From: Bathymodiolus brooksi
Lineage: Eukaryota; Mollusca; Bivalvia; Mytilida; Modiolidae
Reading direction: 5' to 3'
Assembly: GCA_963680875.1 (NCBI GenBank)
Contig: OY804579.1
Span: forward strand, 30,055,804-30,119,803
DNA length: 64,000 nt
Below the pieces are notes generated by a model that ran no database searches, was not told the origin of the DNA, and worked only from the letters and a program-made list of their open reading frames with translations. A program made the position numbers and the translations under genes. This document shows positions 55,236 to 64,000 of this stretch, in pieces. Numbering within the stretch: the first letter of the stretch is position 1; each line of letters opens with the position of its first letter.

Positions 55236-55400
55236 CTGTACATTGCCATTTTCCTTCATATCTCTCAGTAGTTCATGTGCATGTCTAACAGCCATTGCTG
55301 GTAGACCACAATGTAGTGCTATCTTTATTATGTGACTACGTATCCTAGACAACCATTCCAAACAAGTCCCTTTATTTATTCTGAAGAATGTTCTTACAGC
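55236..55400 (-). CDS. SMG1: SMG1 exon (third visible), solenoid region
   Basis: Exactly 55 codons (165 nt), phase 0 at both ends, acceptor ttttttag and donor cag|gtactg. It reads from AVRTFFRINKGTCLEWL through GLPAMAVRHAHELL to MKENGNVQ. The run 'V-R-T-F-F ... C-x-x-W-L-x-R-I-R ... G-x-P-A-x-x-V-R-H' is a well-conserved SMG1 signature. In SMG1 this region forms part of the curved N-terminal helical solenoid that contacts SMG8-SMG9; the kinase acts on UPF1 during NMD. A second, defective copy of the acceptor and first eight codons lies 51 bp upstream. Confidence 0.94.
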
Positions 55401-55465
55401 CTAAAAAATATAAAGAATTTACATCTGACTTCTAAAGAATGATCTCACAGCCTAGGAAATAAAAT
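55384..55465 (-). repeat. Duplicated 3' splice site of the SMG1 exon, 51 bp apart
   Basis: On the minus strand 'tttcctag' plus GCTGTGAGATCATTCTTTAG (exon start 55451) is followed 51 nt later by 'ttttttag' plus GCTGTAAGAACATTCTTCAG (exon start 55400). The first eight codons read AVRSFFRS in the upstream copy and AVRTFFRI in the real one. Used as an acceptor in phase 0, the upstream copy reaches TAA after ten codons. It looks like a tandem duplication of acceptor plus exon start whose upstream copy has decayed. Confidence 0.85.
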
Positions 55466-55765
55466 ACACGAAGAACAAAAAAATTATCTTGGAACAAAAT
55501 CAAACTAAATTTAAAATGCATTTGGACGTGAAAAAGATGATATCTATCTTAAAGAAAAAGAGAGGATTTAAAAACAGCTTACATTCATCCAGATTGGATA
55601 CATTCCAATACGAGTTAGCTAATTATGAAAAGAAAGTTGAAACAGAAATGATTAATAATTTCACCAATAGCAAAACAAACAACTACCTCTCTCACCCCAA
55701 ATCATTAATGATTTGTAATATGTAATGAACAGTTGTTATGAATCCATGTGGTATTTTTTCTTTTT
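55466..55765. other. SMG1 intron, AT-rich, no feature seen
   Basis: Lysine- and asparagine-rich short reading frames occur here on the plus strand (55489-55725). They have no recognisable domain and are best read as chance in AT-rich DNA. Confidence 0.6.
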
Positions 55766-57644
55766 CATTTTATCATCCATGTATTACCTATATAAAGTGC
55801 TTTCTGACCTCCCCTCAGTGGACACTATAAACATTTTATCATCCATGTATTACCTATATAAAGTGCTTTCTGACCTCCCCTCAGTGGACACTATAAACAT
55901 TTTATCATCCATGTATTACCTATATAAAGTGTTTTCTGACCTCCCCTCAGTGGACACTATAAACATTTTATCATCCATGTATTACCTATATAAAGTGCTT
56001 TCTGACCTCCCCTCAGTGAACACTATAAACATTTTATCATCCATGTATTACCTATATAAAGTGTTTTCTGACCTCCCCTCAGTGGACACTATAAACATTT
56101 TATCATCCATGTATTACCTATATAAAGTGCTTTCTGACCTCCCCTCAGTGAACACTATAAACATTTTATCATCCATGTATTACCTATATAAAGTGCTTTC
56201 TGACCTCCCCTCAGTGGACACTATAAACATTTTATCATCCATGTATTACCTATATAAAGTGTTTTCTGACCTCCCCTCAGTGGACACTATAAACATTTTA
56301 TCATCCATGTATTACCTATATAAAGTGTTTTCTGACCTCCCCTCAGTGGACACTATAAACATTTTATCATCCATGTATTACCTATATAAAGTGTTTTCTG
56401 ACCTCCCCTCAGTGGACACTATAAACATTTTATCATCCATGTATTACCTATATAAAGTGTTTTCTGACCTCCCCTCAGTGGACACTATAAACATTTTATC
56501 ATCCATGTATTACCTATATAAAGTGCTTTCTGACCTCCCCTCAGTGAACACTATAAACATTTTATCATCCATGTATTACCTATATAAAGTGCTTTCTGAC
56601 CTCCCCTCAGTGCAGACTATAAACATTTTATCATCCATGTATTACCTATATAAAGTGTTTTCTGACCTCCCCTCAGTGGACACTATAAACATTTTATCAT
56701 CCATGTATTACCTATATAAAGTGTTTTCTGACCTCCCCTCAGTGGACACTATAAACATTTTATCATCCATGTATTACCTATATAAAGTGTTTTCTGACCT
56801 CCCCTCAGTGGACACTATAAACATTTTATCATCCATGTATTACCTATATAAAGTGCTTTCTGACCTCCCCTCAGTGAACACTATAAACATTTTATCATCC
56901 ATGTATTACCTATATAAAGTGTTTTCTGACCTCCCCTCAGTGGACACTATAAACATTTTATCATCCATGTATTACCTATATAAAGTGTTTTCTGACCTCC
57001 CCTCAGTGGACACTATAAACATTTTATCATCCATGTATTACCTATATAAAGTGCTTTCTGACCTCCCCTCAGTGAACACTATAAACATTTTATCATCCAT
57101 GTATTACCTATATAAAGTGCTTTCTGACCTCCCCTCAGTGGACACTATAAACATTTTATCATCCATGTATTACCTATATAAAGTGTTTTCTGACCTCCCC
57201 TCAGTGGACACTATAAACATTTTATCATCCATGTATTACCTATATAAAGTGTTTTCTGACCTCCCCTCAGTGGACACTATAAACATTTTATCATCCATGT
57301 ATTACCTATATAAAGTGCTTTCTGACCTCCCCTCAGTGAACACTATAAACATTTTATCATCCATGTATTACCTATATAAAGTGCTTTCTGACAACCCTCC
57401 TCCCCTCAGTGGACACTATAAACATTTTATCATCCATGTATTACCTATATAAAGTGTTTTCTGACCTCCCCTCAGTGGACACTATAAACATTTTATCATC
57501 CGTGTATTACCTATATAAAGTGCTTTCTGACAACCCTCCTCCCCTCAGTGGACACTATAAACATTTTATCATCCATGTATTACCTATATAAAGTGTTTTC
57601 TGACCTCCCCTCAGTGAACACTATAAATATTTTATCATCCATGA
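55766..57644 (+). repeat. 66-bp minisatellite, about 28 copies, inside an SMG1 intron
   Basis: The unit reads cattttatcatccatgtatt, then acctatataaagtg, then (c/t)tttctgacctcccctcagtg and (g/a)acactataaa. Copies are near-identical, differing mainly at two sites (gctttc or gttttc; gtggac or gtgaac). In nearly all copies gtgaac occurs together with gctttc, which points to multi-unit duplication. Two copies near 57385 and 57525 are 70 bp, carrying ctgacaaccctcctcccc. Because 66 is 22 codons, a 575-aa frame stays open across 25 copies (55725-57452); it encodes only the repeat and is not considered a gene. Each unit has a TATA-box-like tatataaag. Confidence 0.96.
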
Positions 57645-58837
57645 TATCTTTGATAGATATTGACATTCAAAACTCTATCAAAAAAGGAAAACGGGACCAT
57701 CGATCCAAGTCTGTGTTCACTGTAAAAATTTATGAGGTGATTGAAGGTAGGGTTATTCCTGAGTGGAAAAAGTTCTGGTGAAAATAAGCAGTCGCTTATT
57801 AGATTTCTCGGCGATTACATTGTCAAACATATTAATCGGAACAGTTCTCTCCAAGAAGGGCAATCACTTTACCTGGCCGGTTTATTTTCTAATCCTGAAA
57901 CAGTTAAAATGTTGAATCAGAATGGTATGTTGGATTGCAATTGTTTGGCAAGCACACAAGAAGAGGCGGATACCCGCATAATTTTGCATGCACTGTATTC
58001 TGACAAACTGTATCAAGAGATTAATGTTCAAGGTTGCATTGTTGTGAAATCCCCAGATATGGAAGTTCTTGTCCTTTATGTACATTATTTTCCAAAAATG
58101 AAAAACACAAGTGAGCTTTGGTTTCAAACAGGACTTATTACGAGCACTAAGGATTGTAGACGTTATATCCCTGTACACGAGTTATGCAAGTCATTGAGCT
58201 CCGCTGTGTGTGAGATCTTGCCAGCTGCTCATGCTCTAACTGGGTGTGATACCACTTCTTCGTTCTTTGGTATCGGGAAGAAGTCTATGTTCAAAGCTCT
58301 GAAAGAGACACTCAATCAGTTTAGTGATTTGTCTCGAATAGAATGCTCTGACATAGATGATTCAGTCGATCTAAGCCGAAAACTAATATCAAGGCTGTAT
58401 GATCCGAAGGGAAAGTCGAAACGATGCCATATCGATTTGAACAAATTGCGGGTAAAATTGGCAACTGTCAAAGATTCTACTTTGGTGATACTTCCTCCGG
58501 TCGCGAGTGAAGACACATTTAAACAACATGTTCTTAGATCTTCATACCAAACAAAGATATGTTTAAATGCACATATTCCAAAGCCAGCAGTTGGGTAACC
58601 TCTTGAGCATGGTTGGAAAGATGGAAAATTTGGTCTTGAACCAATATTGTTTGAAGGTCAAATGTCATCTTTTTGCAGAACCTTGTATGCACATGCAAAG
58701 GAAGATCAGTTTGTAGTAAAGGTTGTGTTTGTTTTGAACAGAATTTGTCTTGCACAGAACTTTGTCCTTGCCAAGCATTAGATCTCTGTCACAATGTGAT
58801 TACAAACAGGACAGATATCGAAGATGACGATGCGTAA
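57640..58837 (+). pseudogene. Broken copy of a repetitive mollusc gene family with EEADTR, SPD and GCDTTS motifs and a C-terminal CXC-like cysteine cluster
   Basis: The longest open piece is 57741-58598. Its residues 74-79 are EEADTR, 104-110 SPDMEVL, 130-147 a W-F-x-T-G ... R-R-Y-I-P-V-H-E-L stretch, and 168-175 GCDTTSSF. This matches a family common in bivalves and cnidarians, often labelled uncharacterised or tesmin/TSO1-like CXC-domain proteins. The acidic motifs recall XPG/FEN-type PIN nucleases (inference). Upstream homologous sequence (VIEGRVIPEW, near 57735-57765) is in another frame. Downstream comes an in-frame TAA at 58596, then PLEHGWKDG, then another frame change near the T-run at 58670, and finally a cysteine-rich tail with about eight cysteines ending at TAA 58835. 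Two frame changes and one stop make it a pseudogene. It lies antisense in an SMG1 intron. The start assigned to the open piece is not a true start. Confidence 0.82.
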
Positions 58838-59253
58838 GCACGCAAGAGTTCTTTTTTTTAAACAAATCATAAAAACAACTGTATTTGTTTGATTCCCTGA
58901 TTATCTCCATATGCGATTGACCAGATCAAATGCATTATCCAAACACCCAATCTGATAATAATTGGGTTTCGGATTACGATGGTGAATGAAACATGTATAT
59001 TTTGTGGTTTTAAACGTTCAAAATGTCTAAAAGGGTGTTTTTATTTATGAATCGCTTTAATAAAAAAAAACTACAAGGGTTCACATGAGATGTACAATGC
59101 TCGTAGCTATTTAGGGACTGACAAAATACAGACTTACAAAAATACCTGTGTTGGGCGAATCGGGTATGTTTTGATTTACTTCCGTTGTATCGAACAGTAT
59201 ATATACAAAATATAATGAAACATAAATAAATGTCATTATTACGTAAATAGGGA

Positions 59254-59272
59254 TGACCTTGGGTCAAGGTCA
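59254..59272. promoter_or_regulatory. Near-palindrome TGACCTTGGGTCAAGGTCA (everted AGGTCA half-sites)
   Basis: The arms tgaccttg and caaggtca are perfect inverted repeats around three bases. Each arm contains the extended half-site tcaaggtca, the monomeric site of ERR/FTZ-F1-type nuclear receptors. Function is unknown; it may be chance. Confidence 0.3.
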
Positions 59273-59500
59273 TTGTTTTAATGAAGCAAATACGAGTCAC
59301 TTACATTGAAAAATCCCATTCCCATCCAAAACGGTAATTTCGACGTCAATTGACATCATTCATTTCTGAATTTTGGTTCAATAATCTAATTTAATATGTG
59401 GTCCATCAAATAAAAACCATCAAACTTGTCGAATTGAATTTCATTTTTAAGGAAAATGCACTTTTCGAACGAAAGTTGAAAGCGAAAAACAAATTGTTCT

Positions 59501-59513
59501 TGACCTTTGACCT
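59501..59513 (-). promoter_or_regulatory. Isolated DR1-like motif
   Basis: tgacctttgacct, the same 13-mer as in the pearl-like core repeats, here without the surrounding core sequence. Sequence match only. Confidence 0.3.
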
Positions 59514-59660
59514 TAATTATGCAAAAACGTGACCACTTCTGACTTTTACGGCATCATTATTCTGAGAGTCCCGTCATTCCTCTTTCCAATGACATATGAT
59601 ATAGGTGTGTAGCCCATGGGTTCAATACATTTTATTTTTTGATTTTCTACCACTGGTCTA

Positions 59661-59796
59661 AAACATTTTATCATCCATGTATTACCTATATAAAGTGTTT
59701 TCTGACCTCCCCTCAGTGGACACTAAACATTTTATCATCCATGTATTACCTATATAAAGTGTTTTCTGACCTCCCCTCAGTGGACATTATAAACAG
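59661..59796 (+). repeat. Two more copies of the 66-bp minisatellite
   Basis: Two units with the gttttc form follow, the first with a 3-bp deletion (cactaaacattt). They lie 2.0 kb right of the main array, with the pseudogene region between. The simplest reading is that one array was split by an insertion. Confidence 0.93.
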
Positions 59797-59936
59797 TACC
59801 TGCTATGTACTGGACATTGACTGGGCATTGATAAAGAATTCCCTTAACTTAGAAACTGGACATGATCAAACAGCACTCTTATCTTAGGTTTTCTTCAAAG
59901 ACATCTCCTACCTTATATACTGGAAATTTAGAGTTA

Positions 59937-60380
<444 letters not shown>

Positions 60381-62165
60381 ACAGTAGAACTTGGGTGGCT
60401 TGAACTTGAAGGGACTGTCAAAATGTGCTTGAATTTATCGAAGTTCGAGCCACCAAAGTTCTGTAAGTTCAGAGAGGAAAAATAATCCAGTTCAGACCAG
60501 GACAGTTTCATTACGCTATGATAAACTGATGCACAGTACAGTGGGTGTAGTCGTAAAAATATTTAATCCTTTAGAAAGTTATCAAAGACTACAGCTTCCA
60601 AACACCTATTTGTTATCTTGAAGCGTTCCTTAGAAATGTATTTTTCACTGTTTTTGCAATCTTTTTTATATACAGGAAATACGAGGTCGGGTATTAACAG
60701 TTGGATTGATATCAGTATAATGTTTGATAATTCGAAAATATATTTTTAAAGTCCAATTTTCAAATTTTAGCAAATGATCTTTTTTTTAATTTGAATTGGA
60801 AGCAATTATATTTGTTTCTTTAAGTATAACATATACATAAAAACACAGGTTAATTGGAATTTCACTACTAGTAGATTTCTAATTTTTGGTAATTTAGATG
60901 AACGTTGAGATTATTTGATTTCATCAACAATAAAAAAAAAACACTCTTTATTATTCGTAATTAACAGTTAACTAGAGGCTCATTTCTGCTATGAGGAAAC
61001 TTAATACAGAACCTTCCATAGGTGCTTCCCACCAAATTTCGGCTCATTTTGGCAAAGCTGTTTTGGAGAAGATTTTTAGAAATCGACCAATCTAAAACAA
61101 GAATTGCCTGTGGCAGCCATGTTTGTTAACTGTTCGGGACGGAATAGAGGACCTTCCATAGATGCTTCCTACCAAGTTTCATATCATTTGGCCAAGCGGT
61201 TTCAGAGGAAAAGATGTTTTAGAAATCGACCAATAAGAAACAAGAATTGCCTATGACGGCCATGTTTGTTAACGGATCAAAACGGAATGAGCAATTCCAT
61301 AGAGGACCTTCTATAGATGCTTCCTACCATGTTTCGGTCCATTTGACCAAGTTGTTTCAGAGTAGAAGATTTTTAGAAATCGACCAATCAGAAACAAGAA
61401 TTGCCTGTGGTGGCCATGTTTGTTAATGGATCAGGACAAAATGAGCAATCTTTATAGAGAACCTTCCATAGATTCTTCCTACCAAGTTTCGCTTCATTTG
61501 GCAAAGCGGTTTCAGAGGAGAAGATTTTTTAGAAATCAACCAATCAGAAACAAGAATTGTCTGTGGCGGCCATGTTTGTTAATAGATCGGGACGAAATGA
61601 GCAATTGTAACAGAGGACTTTCCATAGATGCTTCCTACCAAGTTTCGGTTCATTTGGCCAAACAGTTTCAGAGGAGAAGAATCTTATAAATCAGTCAATC
61701 ACAAGCAAGAACCGCCTGTGGCGGCCATGTTTGTTAATGGATCGGGACGAAATGAGCAATCTTTATAGAGGACCTTCCATAGATGCTTCCTACCAAGTTT
61801 CGGTTCATTTGGCCAAGCAGTTTCAGAGGAGAAGATTTAAAAAAATCGGCCAATCAGAAACAAGAATTGCCTGTGGCGTCCATGTTTGTTAATGGATCGG
61901 GACAAAATGAGCAATCTTTATAAAGGACCTTCCATAGATGCTGCCTACTAAGTTTCAGTTCATTTGGCTGAGGGGTTTTAGAGGAGAAGATTAAAATGTG
62001 AAAAGTTAACGGACGACGGACGCCAAGTGATGGCAAAAGCTCACATCGCCCTTGAATGATATAGTAATTAAGCCTAATTCAATATTTGACACTTTTGAAT
62101 TAACGGGACAAAAAAACAGTTAGAGAGATCCATAGTGTTGAAGCCATCCAAGTTCAAGCTACCAA
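60381..62165. mobile_element. Terminal-inverted-repeat element, split by a later insertion
   Basis: Left end: gaacttgggtggcttgaa at 60387-60404. Right end: ttgaagccatccaagttc at 62138-62155, its reverse complement at 16 of 18 positions. The left part also has an internal inverted copy (cttgggtggcttgaactt at 60390, aagttcgagccaccaaag at 60441). The start 'acagtagaac' resembles ends of pogo/Tc1-like non-autonomous elements in molluscs (inference). No transposase is present. The pearl-like element at 60972-62058 lies between the two ends. Confidence 0.6.
60972..62058 (+). mobile_element. Second pearl-like element with seven core repeats of about 155 bp
   Basis: It starts with ctagaggctca and ends after cggacgacggacgccaagtg and a degenerate hairpin region (ccaagtga ... 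tcacatcg). Core copies begin at the accttcca(t/g)a motif at 61011, 61151, 61306, 61461, 61617, 61772 and 61927. Each contains 'gcttcctaccaagtttcggttcatttgg' or a close variant (shown in the sequence in pieces), 'caatcagaaacaagaattg' and 'ggccatgtttgttaa'. It is a family distinct from the element at 52975, but it has the same plan and the same number of cores. It sits in an SMG1 intron and encodes nothing recognisable. Confidence 0.8.
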
Positions 62166-62296
62166 AAATTGATTGTACATAGTATTCTCTACAGGAATGT
62201 GTATGTTTTTTTACATCTTATTGACTTGGAAATAAATCTGCATTCAATATTCTCAATCGATCAACTAATCATTACAGTATCTATTTATAAACTGAC
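62059..62296. other. SMG1 intron; right part of the split TIR element
   Basis: Contains the right inverted repeat of the element starting at 60381, then AT-rich sequence up to the exon. No coding region is supported; the short plus-strand ORF is chance. Confidence 0.6.
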
Positions 62297-62489
62297 CTTT
62301 ATTTTGATCTGCAGGTTTATCTTCTTCATCGTAATGTTGGGACTCTATAGCCAGTGATTTCAGTACACTCTCTATAGATGTAAAGGTATCCTGGGCTTTC
62401 CCTAAAGGTGTCCTCAATCTGTTTAGGACACAATATTGGGCCGTTTCCCACGTTGCCCAGAACCATAACATAGCTTCATTGCTGTTGAC
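62297..62489 (-). CDS. SMG1: SMG1 exon (first visible), solenoid region
   Basis: This exon has 193 nt: 64 codons in phase 0 plus one base. It reads VNSNEAMLWFWATWETAQYC, VLNRLRTPLGKAQDTF, a variable acidic tail (HYDEEDKPADQNK) and donor aaag|gtcagt. The acceptor is ttttttcag. The stretch NEA-x-L-x-F-W-A-x-W-E-T-A-Q-x-C-V-L-x-R-L-R-T-P-L-G-x-A-Q-D-T-F is an unmistakable SMG1 signature in the N-terminal solenoid, N-terminal to the FAT and PI3K-like kinase domains. Earlier exons are to the right, outside the window or not detected. Confidence 0.95.
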
Positions 62490-62517
62490 CTGAAAAAAGA
62501 TAACATTAATGAATGGT

Positions 62518-62645
62518 CCCCAATTTGTTTATTAAGGCATCTCTGACCTAGCCTGTTGCCCTCAATAAGTTTATTAATTCGTCTCTGACCTAGTGCGTTG
62601 TCCTCAATTTGTTTATTGAGTCTTCTCTGACGTAGCCCATCACCA
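62518..62645. repeat. Degenerate 42-bp tandem repeat, three copies
   Basis: Units start at 'ca-attt/taag' sites 62521, 62563 and 62605, each with 'gtttatt' and 'ctctgac(c/g)tag'. It is short and diverged, and lies just upstream of the SMG1 exon in the intron or flank. Confidence 0.75.
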
Positions 62646-63825
62646 TTCCTACATTGTTTGAGGCATCTGACGTTCCTTCATTGCTTTCACCTGTCATCAA
62701 ATATTTATTCATAAATTTATTTGATGCACGATAAAAAAAAATCCTATTCTTTTATTCTTATTGACATATGAATATTCAGTAAATTTCCTACATGTATGTA
62801 AATCAATGTACAATTATGTGGATGAAATGTTAACATTTTACTGTAATTGTCACACAATAAAACAAATGAAAACAGTATAAGGAAAATAATTTTAACACAT
62901 TTTTCGATTTATTACACTTGTTGTTTTTTAAATTTCATTTCTCTGTCTGAAAATGACTGATCAATGCTCAGATTATAATATATTATCGTATATCAGTCGG
63001 GAGGCCATGCACAGATTCCGTACCTCCAACAATGCAAAGTCAAATCCTTAAATCAAGGGACGTAACTCTATTTTTTAGACAGATGACGCTTTAAAAGTGA
63101 GCGCCCATACATTGTTTACGTTGGCACCCCATGTGTTTTTACTGAATATCTTCATAAATAAAACTGAAAGAAGTATTCATTTTTATTGAATCCATTTTTT
63201 AAATAAAATTTTAACGTGACTGACGCATGAATACGTGTATTTATGATATCGTTTGCTTGAAATCAACATTGGAACTGGGGATACCGCTGCTGATGAAATG
63301 TTGACAAAAAAAATGGTGCTAAAAATCCATTTTTAAAATAAGTGGAACAATTGCACCCCATTGGCTGTTTATTAATAAATTTGGTAAAAATAGCTAGAAT
63401 CACATATTAGGGTATGGGAGACATGCATACCGTAAATCGGGAAATTTTGGTCATGGTTTTATTTTGGTCTATTTTGGCCCCTAAATACGAAGTGTCAAAA
63501 TTAAACACACCAAAATATGTCACACTCCAAAAATTAACCGCCAAAATTGAACACTGCCTTAATATCTTTTTATATTTATATTCCCTAGTCTGTACCTTTT
63601 TGTCTTACTTCTTTCCTAAGTAAAACTTTGTCAATTACCGTTATACATGAATATACACACACAAGTCAAACTGAAAAGTGTTCACGATGTGAAATCGTTG
63701 GCTTGGATGACAAGAGAGAAATTACAGGTAAATAAAGTACATTGATAAAAACCATGCGAAACCAATAAAATTTATTCAATCAACAAAATGTCAAATATCA
63801 TTAAAATGACAATTACCTATAGAAA
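62646..63825. other. AT-rich intron or flank upstream of the visible SMG1 exons, no gene supported
   Basis: No further SMG1 exon was recognised here. Around 63413-63560 a stretch with repeated ttttggtc and gccaaaat motifs resembles dispersed mollusc repeats with weak self-complementarity, but I cannot define its ends. The remaining sequence shows only homopolymer runs and chance ORFs. Confidence 0.5.
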
Positions 63826-64000
63826 CTAGAGGCTCAGCCCACTGAGCCTGTATCGCTCACCTGACAATAGAATGATACTGAAGCAAATTTCAGAGGGTTA
63901 ATCATTACCTTAAAAAACAGCAGCCATCTTGAATGGAGGGTGGGGCTGTCGGACACAATTTTGAAAGGGACACACCCAGGGACCATCTATGCCAGGTTTG
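63826..64000 (+). mobile_element. Start of a third pearl-like element, cut by the window edge
   Basis: It begins ctagaggctca, as the element at 60972 does, with a clean hairpin (aggctca at 63830, tgagcct at 63843) followed by 'gtatcgctcacctg', a signature start of a very common bivalve repeat (from memory). It continues beyond base 64000. Confidence 0.7.

Larger units (their letters stand above)
58838..59660. other. AT-rich DNA right of the pseudogene, no gene seen
   Basis: Probably part of the same insertion as the pseudogene, since copies of the 66-bp minisatellite resume at 59661. It holds two nuclear-receptor-like motifs, listed separately, and no convincing coding region on either strand. 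Confidence 0.6.

Noticed and set aside
55489..55725. 78-aa lysine-rich plus-strand ORF
   Set aside because: Low-complexity AT-rich intron sequence without a recognisable domain.
55725..57452. 575-aa ORF made of 22-residue repeats (ILSSMYYLYKV...)
   Set aside because: The unit is 66 bp, so any open frame repeats without stops. It has no start context, domain or codon constraint: differences are the same two sites throughout, and 70-bp units break the frame. It lies in an intron antisense to SMG1.
59010..59300. 96-aa minus-strand ORF
   Set aside because: No recognisable domain and AT-rich; does not match SMG1 and has no splice signals in phase with its exons.
60950..62075. 'gtaattaa' on both sides of the second pearl-like element as a target-site duplication
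   Set aside because: The copies are offset from the element ends by several bases on each side, and the sequence is AT-rich, so the match may be chance.
63640..63735. Possible plus-strand exon ending ttacag|gtaaat (reading VHDVKSLAWMTREKLQ)
   Set aside because: A good donor, but no convincing acceptor, no recognised family and no neighbouring exon; left out as unsupported.

Overview
The window looks like nuclear DNA of a bivalve mollusc. Three things point there: AT-rich introns, the spliced minus-strand gene, and repeats of the bivalve 'pearl'/Helentron-associated type (tandem core units near 140-160 bp followed by an ACGG-like microsatellite). I cannot name the species.

Layout. (1) 1-52926 is one uninterrupted head-to-tail satellite array of roughly 320 copies of a 163-170 bp monomer, entering from the left edge. 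It has a clear higher-order structure: a 7-monomer unit of about 1.15 kb in the left half, and larger recent duplications of 1648, 2480 and 839 bp elsewhere. (2) 52927-54060 is a pearl-like element with seven 137-144 bp core repeats, a GACG-type microsatellite and short terminal inverted repeats. (3) 54103-62489 carries five exons of SMG1 on the minus strand. SMG1 is the PI3K-like kinase that phosphorylates UPF1 in nonsense-mediated mRNA decay (NMD). The exons total 831 nt (277 codons), and every phase and splice site fits. They cover part of the N-terminal helical solenoid; the start, the FAT domain and the kinase lie outside the window. (4) The SMG1 introns are full of repeats: a 66-bp minisatellite of about 28 copies, a broken plus-strand gene of a mollusc family with 'EEADTR ... 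GCDTTS ... CXC' motifs that appears to have split that minisatellite, and a pearl-like element nested inside a terminal-inverted-repeat element. (5) 62490-64000 is upstream intron or intergenic DNA with a degenerate 42-bp repeat and the first part of another pearl-like element.

Most interesting points. The last visible SMG1 exon ends in a tandem array of eight 24-bp units, each a copy of its own 5' splice site. All are in the same phase with no stop, so alternative donors would insert multiples of eight residues. A second SMG1 exon has a duplicated 3' splice site whose upstream copy would introduce a premature stop after ten codons, which is notable in the gene for the NMD kinase itself. If SMG1 continues to the left, the intron after its last visible exon is longer than 54 kb and consists almost entirely of satellite DNA. 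The satellite monomer and the core repeats of both pearl-like elements share a short motif around 'tac(c/a)aagttt', which suggests the array grew from such a core repeat.

The many short ORFs in the satellite and the 575-aa ORF in the minisatellite are by-products of repeat length, not genes. No tRNA, rRNA or CRISPR array was seen.
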